Source: Tepidamorphus sp.
GTDB lineage: Bacteria; Pseudomonadota; Alphaproteobacteria; Rhizobiales; Tepidamorphaceae
Assembly: GCA_028280885.1 (NCBI GenBank)
Contig: JANQKY010000032.1
Coordinates: 1-44,935 of the forward strand
Direction: 5' to 3'
Length of the DNA: 44,935 nt
Shown here: one piece after another, positions 16,912 to 26,181 of the stretch
How positions within the stretch are numbered: position 1 is the first letter of the stretch
How the letters are laid out: the number at the start of each line of letters is the position of its first letter
The notes under the pieces: model-generated
Told to the model about the DNA's origin: nothing
The model's input: the letters and a program-made list of their open reading frames with translations, nothing else
Databases searched by the model: none
Program-made: the position numbers and the translations under genes

Positions 16912-17304
16912 CTAAGCCGCCACGGGCGGCTCGTCGCCGGACGTTAAGTCCATGTCGAGACTGACACGCTCATACAGCACCACCGGCTTCTTCCTGTGGT
17001 CTTCTTCGACAAGCTCCAACAGGCCGAAGCGCTGCATTTTGTGGAGGGTTCGGGACAGATTGGACACCTCGCGCCCAGAGAGATCCGCCAGTTCCTGCAG
17101 CGATTGCGGCTGAGCGCGCCGGATTGTTTCAAGCAGCAGAATGTTCTTCTGCGATACGACCTTGGCAAAAGACTCCAGCGAGGAAAACCAGACGCGCGGT
17201 TCATCCGCGGACGGTGTCAACTCACCGCGCGCGATCGCGATCGTGCGCTCGCGAACGACGCTCCGCGGCGCAATTCCGATATGCAGGACCCGTTCCTCAC
17301 TCAT
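16912..17304 (-). CDS. TumA-type antitoxin, winged-helix DNA-binding protein
   Basis: A 130-residue protein whose C-terminal two thirds form a MarR/ArsR-like winged helix (KNILLLETIRRAQPQSLQELADLSGREVSNLSRTLHKM). It matches the HVO_A0114-like DNA-binding proteins paired with TumE toxins. The start at 17304 has AAGGAG ten bases upstream. It overlaps the toxin stop by 8 bp (ATGAGTGA), which implies translational coupling. It should bind the toxin and repress the operon. The frame continues further upstream inside the toxin gene, but that part is not a real N-terminus. Confidence 0.8.
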   Translation of the reverse strand: MSEERVLHIGIAPRSVVRERTIAIARGELTPSADEPRVWFSSLESFAKVVSQKNILLLETIRRAQPQSLQELADLSGREVSNLSRTLHKMQRFGLLELVEEDHRKKPVVLYERVSLDMDLTSGDEPPVAA

Positions 17305-17674
17305 GAATACCGTTCTCCTTAAGATGTCTTTCAACGTCATTCCAGAAATCTTCCAGAAGATCGCTCGGGCCCCTTGGCGCGTAGGCGAAGACCCTCTCCC
17401 CCCGGTGGACATGATCAAACGCGATCGGCGTCGCGGATTTGCGGCTGGGACCGCTTGTCAGTTTTGGGCGGTGTGCGTTGTCATAGCCCAGCACGCGCTT
17501 CCCGCCTGGCTTATGCAAGGTAAGTGCATACCGAATACCATGCGGGCGACCCGCGCTTTGCTCTACGCGTCCCACCTTCATCGAAACCCAGTACCCGCCG
17601 CCGACCTCGATTGTGTGCGCATCAAGGTTGAGAAGGGTCTCAAGCTCCAATTCTGACCCAGGCTTCCACTGCAC
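17297..17674 (-). CDS. TumE-family toxin of a toxin-antitoxin pair
   Basis: A 125-residue protein with the TumE-family pattern: a short N-terminal strand pair (YWVSMKVGRVEQ), HGIRYALTLHKPGGKRVLGYDNAH, then FDHVHRGER and a C-terminal helix SDLLEDFWNDVERHL. The start is GTG at 17674 with only a weak ribosome site. It precedes and overlaps the antitoxin gene, a toxin-first order. The palindrome TTATCA-N5-TGATAA lies 1 bp upstream of the start codon. Base composition here is less GC-rich than the surroundings, which fits acquisition by transfer. The mode of toxicity is not known to me. Confidence 0.75.
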   Translation of the reverse strand: MQWKPGSELELETLLNLDAHTIEVGGGYWVSMKVGRVEQSAGRPHGIRYALTLHKPGGKRVLGYDNAHRPKLTSGPSRKSATPIAFDHVHRGERVFAYAPRGPSDLLEDFWNDVERHLKENGIHE

Positions 17675-17675
17675 C

Positions 17676-17692
17676 TTATCAGACTATGATAA
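17676..17692. promoter_or_regulatory. Probable operator of the toxin-antitoxin operon
   Basis: TTATCA-GACTA-TGATAA, a 6-5-6 inverted repeat directly before the GTG start of the toxin gene on the minus strand. Its place over the ribosome site or promoter, together with the DNA-binding fold of the antitoxin, suggests autorepression. Confidence 0.5.
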
Positions 17693-17899
17693 CCTGATTC
17701 TGGAGGCTATAGGCATACCACTAATTTTCGCTCCCACTCCTCGGTGGGCCGCCGTTCCGACGTCGTAAAACAGGCCTGGGACCGGCGCATATCCGGCTTC
17801 ATGGGCCGGCAGAATCCGCCATACTGTCCTGAGCATCGCACCGTCCTGGCCTCTAACTCAGCTGGCGCGGCGAAAACAGTCGATCGGAGATCCGGCCCC

Positions 17900-19189
17900 A
17901 TGAAATCGGCCTTTGCCTCGATAGCGGCACTGCTGATTTCCGTTTTCATCCTGCTGGTCGGCTCCGGCCTGCAGGCGACGCTCGTTCCGCTGGCGGCCAA
18001 CGAGTATGGCTTTGCCGACGTGCTGATCGGCGTGATCGGCTCGTCCTACTTCGTCGGCATGATGATCGGCTGCTTCACCGCGCCCTGGCTGATCAGCCGG
18101 ACGGGCCATATCCGCGCCTTCGCCGCCTGCACGGCGCTGACGACGGGGGCGGCGATCTTCTATGCGCTGGCCGTCGATCCGATCGTCTGGAACGTCCTGC
18201 GCTGCCTGACCGGCGCCTGTCTGGCGATCCTCTATGCGACCATCGAGAGCTGGCTGAACGACAAGACGGACAATGCCTCTCGCGGCAGCGTGCTGGCCAC
18301 CTACAACGTCATCAACTATGCCGGCATGGCGACCGGCCAGCAGTTCCTGCGGCTGTTCCCGCCGGCCGGCTTCCAGCTCTTCTCGGTCAGCGCCCTGCTC
18401 ATCTCGCTTGCCGCGATCCCGATCGCGCTGACCCGCTCGCCCTCGCCGCCGGTGCCGCAGTCACCGCGCCTGAAGATCCGCTGGCTGATCGCCCTGTCGC
18501 CGGTCAGCGTCGTGTGTGCGCTGGTGATGGGCATGACGATTGGCTCACTGTGGACGCTCGGCCCGCTCTTTGCGACCCTGAAGGGCCTGTCCGCCACCGA
18601 TGCCGGCGGCTTCGTCAGCGCCGCGATGATCGGTGCGGTGACGGTGCTGTGGCCGGCGGGCTGGCTGTCGGACAGGGTCGATCGCCGCGCCGTCATCGTC
18701 GGGTGCTGCTTTGTCGCAGCGCTTGCCGGCGCCGGCCTTGCGATTTCTCCCGACAAGGCCCGCTGGCTTCTGTTCGCACTTGCCTTCCTCTATGGCGCAA
18801 GCGCCCTGCCCGTCTATGCGCTGAGCTCCGCCCATGCCGCCGATCATGCCGAACCGGGCGAGATGGTGCAGGTATCGACCGGCATGATCCTGACCTTCAC
18901 CACCGGCGCCGTCGCCGGGCCGACAGTGGCGGCGACGCTGATGGAATTCACGATCCCCGGCGCGATGTTCGTGATGACCGCCAGCCTGCATGTCGGGCTT
19001 GCGTTGTTCGTCCTCTACCGCCTGACGCGACGGGCGCCGGTGCCGCTTGACGAGCGCGAGCCCTTCGTGCCCGTGCCGCGAACATCGCCGGCCGTCTCCG
19101 AACTCGATCCGCGGCTGCCGCCGGAGCCCGACGAAGCCGACACCGCCGCGCAGGACAACGCGGTCGAAAAGCCCGAAAATCCGCCATAG
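17900..19189 (+). CDS. MFS transporter (YcaD-like)
   Basis: A 429-residue major facilitator with about 12 membrane segments, starting MKSAFASIAALLISVFILLVG. The cytosolic loop motif between segments 2 and 3 is WLISRTGHIRAFA, and the loop between 8 and 9 has GWLSDRVDRRAVIVG. The sequence STGMILTFTTGAVAGP is a late helix. The C-terminal 45 residues are hydrophilic, proline- and glutamate-rich and probably cytosolic. I chose 17900 (GGAGA nine bases upstream); the frame stays open for another 52 codons but shows no coding features there. Substrate unknown. A YbdK-type ligase and another MFS protein follow. Confidence 0.88.
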   Translation: MKSAFASIAALLISVFILLVGSGLQATLVPLAANEYGFADVLIGVIGSSYFVGMMIGCFTAPWLISRTGHIRAFAACTALTTGAAIFYALAVDPIVWNVLRCLTGACLAILYATIESWLNDKTDNASRGSVLATYNVINYAGMATGQQFLRLFPPAGFQLFSVSALLISLAAIPIALTRSPSPPVPQSPRLKIRWLIALSPVSVVCALVMGMTIGSLWTLGPLFATLKGLSATDAGGFVSAAMIGAVTVLWPAGWLSDRVDRRAVIVGCCFVAALAGAGLAISPDKARWLLFALAFLYGASALPVYALSSAHAADHAEPGEMVQVSTGMILTFTTGAVAGPTVAATLMEFTIPGAMFVMTASLHVGLALFVLYRLTRRAPVPLDEREPFVPVPRTSPAVSELDPRLPPEPDEADTAAQDNAVEKPENPP

Positions 19190-19239
19190 CCGGCGAACTC
19201 AGACTGGCAACACGCTGCGTCTGCGTGCACACTTGCCCG

Positions 19240-20406
19240 ATGAGCACGCCGGAGCCGAGCTTCACGATCGGGATCGAGGAGGAATATCTTCTCGTCGACC
19301 GCCTGACCCGCGACGTGGCGATCGATCCGCCGCGCGCGCTGATGGACCGCTGCGAAGCGGTTCTGGCAAAGCAGGTGACGCCGGAATTCCTGCGCTGCCA
19401 GATCGAGGTCGGCACCGGCGTGCACACCAGGCTCGAGGCGGCGGCCAGGGAGCTCGCCCACCTGCGCACGTCGATCGCCGACGTCGCCGGCGATTTCGGC
19501 CTGGCGCCGATCGCCGCCTCCACCCATCCCTTCGCCCATTGGAGCGAGCAGCAGCACACCGACGGGCCGCGCTACAACACGATCGCCAAGGACATGCAGG
19601 TCGTCGTGCGGCGGCTTCTGATCTGCGGCATGCATGTGCATGTCGCCATCGAGGACGATGCGCTGCGCATCGATCTGTTCAACCAGCTCTGCTACTTCCT
19701 GCCGCATATCCTGGCGCTGACCACGTCCTCGCCGTTCTGGCAGGGCCGCGACACGGGGCTGAAATCCTACCGGCTGTCGGTGTTCAACGAATTGCCGCGC
19801 ACCGGCCTGCCCGAGCTGTTCGTCAGCGACTACGAATACCGCCGCACCGTCGACGTGCTGGTGCAGGCCGGCGTCATCGAGGACGGCACCAAGGTCTGGT
19901 GGGACCTCAGGCCGTCAGCCCGGTTTCCGACGCTGGAGATGCGCATCGCCGATGTCTGCACGCGGCTCGACGATGCGGTGGCGGTGGCGGCGCTGTTCCG
20001 CTGCGTAGCTCGAATGCTGTGGCGGCTGCGGCGCGAGAACCAGCGCTGGCGGAACTATTCGCGCTTCCTGATCAACGAGAACCGCTGGCTTGCCCAGCGC
20101 CATGGCATCGAGGGCCGGCTCATCGATTTCGGCAAGGGCAGCACGGCCGCGTTCGGCGACCTGCTGGAGGAGGTGATCGAACTGGTCCGCGAGGACGCCG
20201 ATTTCTTCGGCTGTACCGCCGCGATCGAGCATCTGAGAGCGATCGCGTCGGAAGGCACCTCCGCCGACCGCCAGCTGGCGATCTACTACAAGGGCCTGGA
20301 GGACGGCCTCGACCCGTCCGAAGCGATGAAGCAGGTCGTCGACTGGCTGATCGGCGAGACGGTGAGCGGCTTGCCGGAAGCGCGAGAGGCTGCGTCTGGC
20401 GCATAA
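19240..20406 (+). CDS. YbdK-type carboxylate-amine ligase
   Basis: A 388-residue ATP-grasp-like enzyme of the GCS2 family, which joins an amino group to a gamma-carboxylate; YbdK itself has weak glutamate-cysteine ligase activity. Evidence: FTIGIEEEYLLVD at about 8-20, ASTHPFAHW, CGMHVHVAIEDD, ALTTSSPFWQGRDTGLKSYR and WWDLRPSARFPTLEMRI. Length fits. Start at ATG 19240; a GTG 15 bp upstream is possible. It lies 50 bp after one MFS gene and 55 bp before another. The real substrate cannot be told. Confidence 0.92.
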   Translation: MSTPEPSFTIGIEEEYLLVDRLTRDVAIDPPRALMDRCEAVLAKQVTPEFLRCQIEVGTGVHTRLEAAARELAHLRTSIADVAGDFGLAPIAASTHPFAHWSEQQHTDGPRYNTIAKDMQVVVRRLLICGMHVHVAIEDDALRIDLFNQLCYFLPHILALTTSSPFWQGRDTGLKSYRLSVFNELPRTGLPELFVSDYEYRRTVDVLVQAGVIEDGTKVWWDLRPSARFPTLEMRIADVCTRLDDAVAVAALFRCVARMLWRLRRENQRWRNYSRFLINENRWLAQRHGIEGRLIDFGKGSTAAFGDLLEEVIELVREDADFFGCTAAIEHLRAIASEGTSADRQLAIYYKGLEDGLDPSEAMKQVVDWLIGETVSGLPEAREAASGA

Positions 20407-20461
20407 CAAGCAGGACGGCTAGAACGGGACTGTCCCGCCGCTCACAGCGACCCGCCGTCCC

Positions 20462-21691
20462 GTGCCCGATCCCGCTTCCGCCCTCACCCTGCCGCGCATC
20501 ATCGCCCTGTCGGTCGCGCGCGTCTTCCTGTTCGCGACCTTCATGTCGGTGGCCGCCGCCATTCCGCTGCTCACCGTCGAGTGGGGCATCAGCGCGGCCG
20601 GCGCCGGCGCGATCGTCACCAGCTTCACCATCGGCTACGCGGTGTCGCTGTTCGTCTTCGCCTGGGCGACCGATCATTACGGCGCCAAGCGGATGGCCTA
20701 TCTGTCAGCCTGGGCCGCCGCGATCACGAGCCTCGCCTTCGGCCTGTTCGCCCGCGACTGGTGGAGCGCGTTCATCCTGTACGGCATCGCCGGCCTTGCC
20801 CAGGGCGGGGTCTATACGCCGCTGATCGTGCTGTTCGCCGACGAGGCGCCGGCGGACAAGCGCGGCAACGCGATGGGCTGGCTGATCGCCTCGACCTCGG
20901 TCGGCTATGCCGCCTCGCTTGCCACTGTGGGCATCGGCATCGCGCTCGGCGGCTGGAAGCTCGGCTTCATCCTGTCCGGCATCCTGCCGACAATTGGCGC
21001 GGTCCTGCTGATCTGGTTCATGCGGCCGCTCGAAAACCGCATCCATGACCGCTCGGGCGATCTCAGGGTGCGCGACGAACTCCTGCACAACCGCGAGGCC
21101 GGGCTGCTGGTCGCCGGTTATACCGCGCACACCTGGGAACTGCTCGGCATGTGGGCCTGGATCCCGGCCTTCATCGCGGCAAGCTTTGCGATCGCCGGTG
21201 CGGGAACCGAAAGCGCAACCGTCTCCGGCGCGCTGTTTTCCGGCATCCTGCATCTGTTCGGGGCGGTCGCGGCCTTCGCCATGGGGCGGCTGTCGGACCG
21301 CACCGGCCGCAAGCCCGTGCTGATCGCCGTGGCGCTGATAGCGGCGCTGATGTCGTTTGGGATCGGCTGGCTGGTCGCCACCCCGCCGGCCCTGCTGATC
21401 CCGATCGCCTTTCTTTACGCCTTCATGTGCCTGGGCGATTCCCCCGTCCTGTCGATCGCACTCGCCGAGGTGGTTCGGCCGGGCTATCTGGGCGCGGTGC
21501 TCGGCTGGCGCGGGCTGTTCGGATTCGGCGCGGGCGCGATCTCGCCGATCGTGTTCGGCGCCGTCCTCGACCTGACCAACGCAGCCGGTTCAACGCCGAC
21601 GCTATGGGGACCGGCCTTCATGCTGCTGGGAGCCGGCGGCGTGATCGCGACGGGCTGCGCGCTGGCGCTCAGGCCGGCGCGCAATCCTTAA
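20462..21691 (+). CDS. MFS transporter
   Basis: A 409-residue major facilitator with about 12 membrane helices. It has the loop 2-3 motif DHYGAKRMAYL, a loop 8-9 motif GRLSDRTGRKPVLI and a helix ending GWRGLFGFGAGAISP. The middle loop (about 195-215) is charged. The start is GTG at 20462 without a clear ribosome site. It resembles the OFA/nitrate-type or general drug transporters but the substrate is not readable. It forms a three-gene run with the YbdK-type ligase and the first MFS, and ends 30 bp before the convergent orphan gene. Confidence 0.88.
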   Translation: MPDPASALTLPRIIALSVARVFLFATFMSVAAAIPLLTVEWGISAAGAGAIVTSFTIGYAVSLFVFAWATDHYGAKRMAYLSAWAAAITSLAFGLFARDWWSAFILYGIAGLAQGGVYTPLIVLFADEAPADKRGNAMGWLIASTSVGYAASLATVGIGIALGGWKLGFILSGILPTIGAVLLIWFMRPLENRIHDRSGDLRVRDELLHNREAGLLVAGYTAHTWELLGMWAWIPAFIAASFAIAGAGTESATVSGALFSGILHLFGAVAAFAMGRLSDRTGRKPVLIAVALIAALMSFGIGWLVATPPALLIPIAFLYAFMCLGDSPVLSIALAEVVRPGYLGAVLGWRGLFGFGAGAISPIVFGAVLDLTNAAGSTPTLWGPAFMLLGAGGVIATGCALALRPARNP

Positions 21692-21721
21692 GCTCGGCAA
21701 ACCCACCGGGCGTCTGGATAC

Positions 21722-22255
21722 CTATCCAGGCGGCGCGTACTGAATTCTCGCGCCGTAAAAGGCTTCATGCGTGCCCATACAGACCCCGAACATATACATG
21801 TACTTCTCCGTATTGATCCTCTCGCCAAGTATATATTTCGCTTTTACGCGGGCACCGTCGCTGTTTGCGATCGTCCTGCGCAGCACTGCGGAACCGGCAC
21901 CGTTCTTGATCTTCACCTTGTTGATCTCGAACCGAAAATCATCGGGTACGCCGCTCCTGAAATAGACCCAGAGCTTTCTGATCAAGGATCCGTGTGGCAG
22001 GTGAAGCTCGTTGTTATAGCAGCCGACACCCGTCAGTTCGCCGGTCGACCAGTCGAGGTGGAAATTGGCGACTTCAGCGGACTCGTCGCTGTCGGGGCCA
22101 AACCCGGCCGGATGGAGGGTCAGGTTGTCGGCCGACGATGGCTGGGGCGCAAATACCGCGAAAAGCCCCATCACCGCGACGGCCGCGGTCAGGCTGCGTC
22201 GAATTCCCGTGGTCTTCCCGATGGTCTTCCCAATGATCTTCCCAATGATCTTCAT
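21722..22255 (-). CDS. Exported protein of unknown family
   Basis: A 177-residue protein I do not recognise. It starts with a repetitive basic segment (IIGK-like units, residues 2-17), then a signal-peptide core (SLTAAVAVMGLFAVF) and cleavage near PSSADN. The mature part is about 135 residues, rich in aromatic residues and predicted strands, with two cysteines (VGCYNN and FGVCMG) that could form a disulphide and a C-terminal FYGARIQYAPP. It could be a beta-sandwich. A strong Shine-Dalgarno (CAGGAGA) supports the start. Base composition is lower in GC than its neighbours. It is downstream of gor. Confidence 0.75.
   Translation of the reverse strand: MKIIGKIIGKTIGKTTGIRRSLTAAVAVMGLFAVFAPQPSSADNLTLHPAGFGPDSDESAEVANFHLDWSTGELTGVGCYNNELHLPHGSLIRKLWVYFRSGVPDDFRFEINKVKIKNGAGSAVLRRTIANSDGARVKAKYILGERINTEKYMYMFGVCMGTHEAFYGARIQYAPPG
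22205..22252. repeat. 12-bp tandem repeat in a signal peptide
   Basis: Four tandem units of about 12 bp (minus strand AAGATCATTGGG and variants) that encode K-I/T-I/T-G units at residues 2-17 of the exported protein. Units 1 and 2 (nearest the start codon) are identical. Since the unit is a multiple of three, slippage would change the length of the basic N-region without shifting the frame. Confidence 0.75.
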
Positions 22256-22342
22256 AGCACTCTCCTGAGCGGATGTTCGATCCGCCTCCAGATTACGCCA
22301 AGGGACCTCGCTTGGCACGCGGGAAAAGCGGCGGTGCCGCCG

Positions 22343-23728
22343 CTACTCCGCCGCTTCCGCCACCCATTGCCGGGTCGGCGTGCGCATGGTGACCAGTTCC
22401 TCCGCGGCGCTTGGATGCACGGCGACGGTTGAATCGAACTGCGCCTTGGTCGCGCCGATCTTGACCAGGATGCCGATCACCTGGATCAGCTCGCCGGAAT
22501 CCGGGCCCATCAGGTGGCAGCCGACGACCCGGTCCGTTTCGGCATCGACGATCAGCTTCATCAGCATTTTCTCGGTCGCGTCGGTCAATGTCAGCTTCAT
22601 CGGCCGGAACTCGGACAGGTAGATATCGACCGCCCGGCACTGCTCGCGCGCTTCCGCCTCGCTCAGGCCGACCGTGCCGATCTCCGGCGTCGAGAAGACC
22701 GCCGTGGGGATCGTCGTGTGGTCAATCGCGATGGGATTGTCATTGAACACGGTCTCGGCGAAGGCATGGCCCTCGCGGATCGCCACCGGGGTCAGCGCCA
22801 CGCGGTCGGTGACGTCGCCGACGGCATAGATCGACGGCACCGAGGTGCGGCTGTATTCGTCGACCACGACATGGCCGTTCCAGCCGAGCTTGACGCCGGC
22901 CTCGGCAAGGCCCAGCCCCTCGATATTGGGGCCGCGGCCGATCGCGAACATGATCTTGTCGGCTTCCAGGCTGCGGCCCTGCCTGGTGTGGCCGATGAGG
23001 CCGCCATCGGTCTCCTCGATGCGGGTGAAGGTGTCCTGGGTGATGACGGTGATGCCGCGCGCGGCCATGTCGGCATGCAGCTTGGCGCGCAGGTCGTCGT
23101 CGAAGCCGCGCAGGATCTCCTCGCCGCGATAGATCAGCGTCGTCTCGGCGCCGAGGCCGTTGAAGATGCCGGCGAACTCCACCGCGATATAGCCGCCGCC
23201 CGCGACGACGACCCGATCGGGCAACGTGTCGAGATGGAACGCCTCGTTGGAGGTGATGACATGCTCGATGCCGGGCAGCGCGCGGTCGTAGTTGGGATGG
23301 CCGCCGGTGGCGATCAGGATGTATTTCGCGGTCACCTCGCGGCGCTGGCCGGCCAGATGCACCGCGTTCGGGCCGAGCACCGAGGCCCGGGTCTTGAAGA
23401 TCTCGACGCCGGAGGCCTCCAGGTTGCGGCGGTAGATGCCTTCGAGCCGGTCGATCTCGCGGTCCTTGTTGGCGATCAGCGTCGCCCAGTCGAAGCGCGT
23501 TTCCGGCACCGTCCAGCCGAAGCCCGCCGCCTCCTCGAACTCGTCGGGAAAGCGGCTCGCATAGACCAGCAGCTTTTTGGGCACGCAGCCGCGAATGACG
23601 CAGGTCCCGCCGATGCGGTATTCCTCGGCGATGGCGACCCGGGCGCCGAAGCCCGCGGCAATCCGCGCAGCCCGCACGCCGCCGGAGCCCGCGCCGATGA
23701 CAAACAGGTCGAAATCGTAGTCAGCCAT
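22343..23728 (-). CDS. gor: Glutathione-disulfide reductase
   Basis: A 461-residue flavoprotein reducing oxidised glutathione with NADPH. FAD motif GAGSGG at residues 12-17; redox pair Cys43/Cys48 in GGTCVIRGCVPKK; second nucleotide fold with VVVAGGGYIAVEFAGIF; the interface domain with VHPSAAEELVTMR carries the catalytic histidine. Replacement of the usual GTCVNVGC by GTCVIRGC is the hallmark of glutathione reductase over lipoamide dehydrogenase. It follows rpiA by 57 bp on the same strand; rpiA-gor pairing links NADPH supply and redox defence, and is common in Rhizobiales. Confidence 0.96.
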   Translation of the reverse strand: MADYDFDLFVIGAGSGGVRAARIAAGFGARVAIAEEYRIGGTCVIRGCVPKKLLVYASRFPDEFEEAAGFGWTVPETRFDWATLIANKDREIDRLEGIYRRNLEASGVEIFKTRASVLGPNAVHLAGQRREVTAKYILIATGGHPNYDRALPGIEHVITSNEAFHLDTLPDRVVVAGGGYIAVEFAGIFNGLGAETTLIYRGEEILRGFDDDLRAKLHADMAARGITVITQDTFTRIEETDGGLIGHTRQGRSLEADKIMFAIGRGPNIEGLGLAEAGVKLGWNGHVVVDEYSRTSVPSIYAVGDVTDRVALTPVAIREGHAFAETVFNDNPIAIDHTTIPTAVFSTPEIGTVGLSEAEAREQCRAVDIYLSEFRPMKLTLTDATEKMLMKLIVDAETDRVVGCHLMGPDSGELIQVIGILVKIGATKAQFDSTVAVHPSAAEELVTMRTPTRQWVAEAAE

Positions 23729-23785
23729 AGTCTTCGTTACCTTGTATTTTCGCGGGGTCTTTTCGCGGGTCCTTCCCGAAGGACA

Positions 23786-24481
23786 TCAATCGATGACCCG
23801 AATGCCGCCCGGCCCTGCTATCACCGCGCCCGAGCACAGGCCAATGAACAAACCGTGGTCGACGACCCCGGGTAGCGCCGACAGGGCCGCGGCCAGCGCG
23901 TCCGGATCGTGGATGGCGCCGAGATCGCAGTCATAGATAAGGTTGGCGTTGTCGGTGCGAAAGGGCGCGTCGGCAGAGCCGGGCCGCAGGTGCAGCACCG
24001 GGTCGAGGCCGAGGTCGACGAGCGCACGCCGGATCGCCAGCGCCGTTGCCCGGTGGCCGAAGGGCACGACCTCGACGGGCAGCGGAAAGTGGCCGAGCCG
24101 GTCGACCAGCTTGCTGTCGTCGGCGACCACCAGCATGCGCGCAGACGCGCCCGCGACGATCTTCTCGCGCAACAGCGCCCCGCCGCCGCCCTTGATCAGC
24201 CGCAGCTCGGGATCGATCTCGTCGGCCCCGTCGACGGTCAGGTCGAGTTCCGGCGTATCGTCGAGATTGGTGAGCGGCACGCCATGCTCGACCGCCAGCC
24301 GCTGGGTCGCCTGCGAGGTCGGCACGCCGACCACGTCGAGGTGGCCGGACCGCACCCGCTCGCCGAGCAGTTCGACGAAGTGCCTGGCCGTCGAGCCCGT
24401 GCCGAGCCCGAGCCGCATGCCGGAGGTGACGAAGGCCAGCGCCCGCTCGGCGGCCCGTCGTTTGTGGTCGTCTGCGCTCAT
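23786..24481 (-). CDS. rpiA: Ribose-5-phosphate isomerase A
   Basis: A 231-residue enzyme interconverting ribose 5-phosphate and ribulose 5-phosphate in the pentose phosphate pathway. Motifs: [15 protein letters not shown] at about 24-38, [13 protein letters not shown] around 79-91 and [11 protein letters not shown] around 96-106, which carry the phosphate-binding and catalytic residues. Length is normal. GGGGA precedes the start. It is the first gene of rpiA-gor, perhaps with the exported orphan behind them. Confidence 0.96.
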   Translation of the reverse strand: MSADDHKRRAAERALAFVTSGMRLGLGTGSTARHFVELLGERVRSGHLDVVGVPTSQATQRLAVEHGVPLTNLDDTPELDLTVDGADEIDPELRLIKGGGGALLREKIVAGASARMLVVADDSKLVDRLGHFPLPVEVVPFGHRATALAIRRALVDLGLDPVLHLRPGSADAPFRTDNANLIYDCDLGAIHDPDALAAALSALPGVVDHGLFIGLCSGAVIAGPGGIRVID

Positions 24482-24861
24482 GCCGGATCCCCGTGGTCTG
24501 AAGGCCGGGAGCGGGCGCCGTCAACGGCCGCCCCGCCCGGACCGTTCCCCTCCTTTGCCAGATCGCCGCATGGGCCCGCAAGGGGGCCTTCGGAGGTAGT
24601 GGCCCCAAAGGGGAGCGAAACCAGCGGTAGCCGGCGCCGGGTCATTCGCCGGTCGAACCGGCGATTATTACACAAGCGCCACAAAAGCATCATGGAACCA
24701 AAACACTGAAGGCCTAGGGCCCGGTGCAGGTAGTCGTGATGCGCGGGCGTTGCGGGCGCCGCCCGCCTTGAAGGCCCGTCCGGCCCGGCGGATCCCCCGT
24801 TAGCTCTGCCGCAGGCATCTCTACCGCTCTCGTATCTGTTTTCGGTTAGGAAGGATCGAAC
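24482..24861. other. Divergent intergenic region rpiA / GDPD gene
   Basis: A 380-bp gap without a supportable gene. It contains a compact hairpin TCGCCGGT-CGA-ACCGGCGA at 24646-24664, followed by an AT-rich stretch (ATTATTACACAAG). Promoters for both flanking genes should be here but no clear pair of boxes was recognised. Confidence 0.45.
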
Positions 24862-26154
24862 ATGCGCCTTATCTTGACGTTCGCACTCTCCGCGGCCCTT
24901 GCCGCGGGCGCCGTCGGAACCGTCGCGCAAGCCGGCGAGCCGGCTTCGCCCGAACGCTACTGGTCGAAATGGCTCCGCGCGCCTGTCCATCTCGGACCGC
25001 GCCCGGCCTATCTCGTCGACAAGATGGCCAAGGGGCCGCTGAAGCGCGAGCTCAAGCGGTGCGATCTCAGCAACATCAAGCCCTCGAAGTTCTCGATCGG
25101 CCATCGCGGCGCGCCGCTGCAGTTTCCCGAGCACACCCGCGAATCCTACCTGGCCGCGGCCCGCACCGGCGCCGGCATCCTGGAATGCGACGTGACCTTC
25201 ACCAAGGATGGCGAACTGGTCTGCCGGCATTCGCAGTGCGACCTGCACACCACCACCAATATCCTGGCGACGCCGCTTGCCAATACCTGCGAGCAGGGCT
25301 TCCAGCCGGCCGAATTCGACAGCGGCGGCAACATGACGTCGCCGGCCTCGGCCAAGTGCTGCACCAGCGGCCTGACGCTTGAACAGTTCCTGTCGCTGAA
25401 GGGCAAGATGGACGCACGCGACTCGGCGGCCACGACCGTTGAAGCGTATCTGGGCGGCACCGCCGACTTCCGCACCGATCTCTATGCGACCGGCGGCACG
25501 CTCCTGTCGCACAAGCAGAGCGTCAAGCTGTTCCGCAGGCTCGGCACCAAGATGACGCCGGAACTGAAAGGCGCGGACCGGGAGGTCGGCTTCGGCGAGT
25601 CCGGGTTTACTCAGGAAACCTATGCCGCGCGGATGATCCAGGACTATATCGACCTTGGCATCCATCCCAGGCACGTCTATCCGCAGTCCTTCAACATCAA
25701 CGATGTGCTGCAGTGGATCGACGAGACGCCGGGCTACGGCAAGCGCGCGGTGTTCCTGGACGGCAACGGCCAGGCCAATTCGGCCAACAACCCACCGGAA
25801 GTCGGCGACTTCACCGCCCTGCTCGACCAGGGGGTCAACATCATCGCGCCGCCGATGCCGGTGCTGCTGACGCTTGACGGCGGCAGCAAGATCGTTCCCT
25901 CGACCTATGCCAGGAACGCCAACACGGCCGGCATGAAGATCATCTCCTGGACCACCGAGCGGTCCGGCCGAATCGTCGAGGACGTGCAGAACGGCAGCCA
26001 GGGCTTCTATTACGGCACCACCCTCGCCGGCCTTGAAAGCGATGGCGACATCCTGACGACCATCGACGTGCTGGCCCGTGATGTCGGCATCATCGGCCTG
26101 TTCTCCGACTGGCCGGCGACGACGACCTTCTACGCCAATTGCGTCAAGCACTGA
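24862..26154 (+). CDS. Periplasmic glycerophosphodiester phosphodiesterase family protein
   Basis: A 430-residue exported GDPD-family protein that would split glycerophosphodiesters to glycerol 3-phosphate and an alcohol. Signal peptide about 1-24 (cleavage after AQA). The catalytic start is SIGHRGAPLQFPEHTRESY (His/Arg and Glu), followed by ILECDVTFTKDGELVCRH with the metal-binding acidic pair and second histidine. A cysteine-rich insert (CDLHTT, CEQGF, KCCTSG) lies at about 130-175 and may form disulphides. The remaining TIM barrel runs to a segment ending in GLFSDWPA. Good Shine-Dalgarno (AGGAAGGA). It may help scavenge phosphate or glycerol. Confidence 0.9.
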   Translation: MRLILTFALSAALAAGAVGTVAQAGEPASPERYWSKWLRAPVHLGPRPAYLVDKMAKGPLKRELKRCDLSNIKPSKFSIGHRGAPLQFPEHTRESYLAAARTGAGILECDVTFTKDGELVCRHSQCDLHTTTNILATPLANTCEQGFQPAEFDSGGNMTSPASAKCCTSGLTLEQFLSLKGKMDARDSAATTVEAYLGGTADFRTDLYATGGTLLSHKQSVKLFRRLGTKMTPELKGADREVGFGESGFTQETYAARMIQDYIDLGIHPRHVYPQSFNINDVLQWIDETPGYGKRAVFLDGNGQANSANNPPEVGDFTALLDQGVNIIAPPMPVLLTLDGGSKIVPSTYARNANTAGMKIISWTTERSGRIVEDVQNGSQGFYYGTTLAGLESDGDILTTIDVLARDVGIIGLFSDWPATTTFYANCVKH

Positions 26155-26181
26155 GCTTCAGGCACGCACGGCAAACAAAAA

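Noticed and set aside
17744..17899. 52-codon extension of the first MFS gene
   Set aside because: Composition is not membrane-like and a ribosome site lies before the ATG at 17900.
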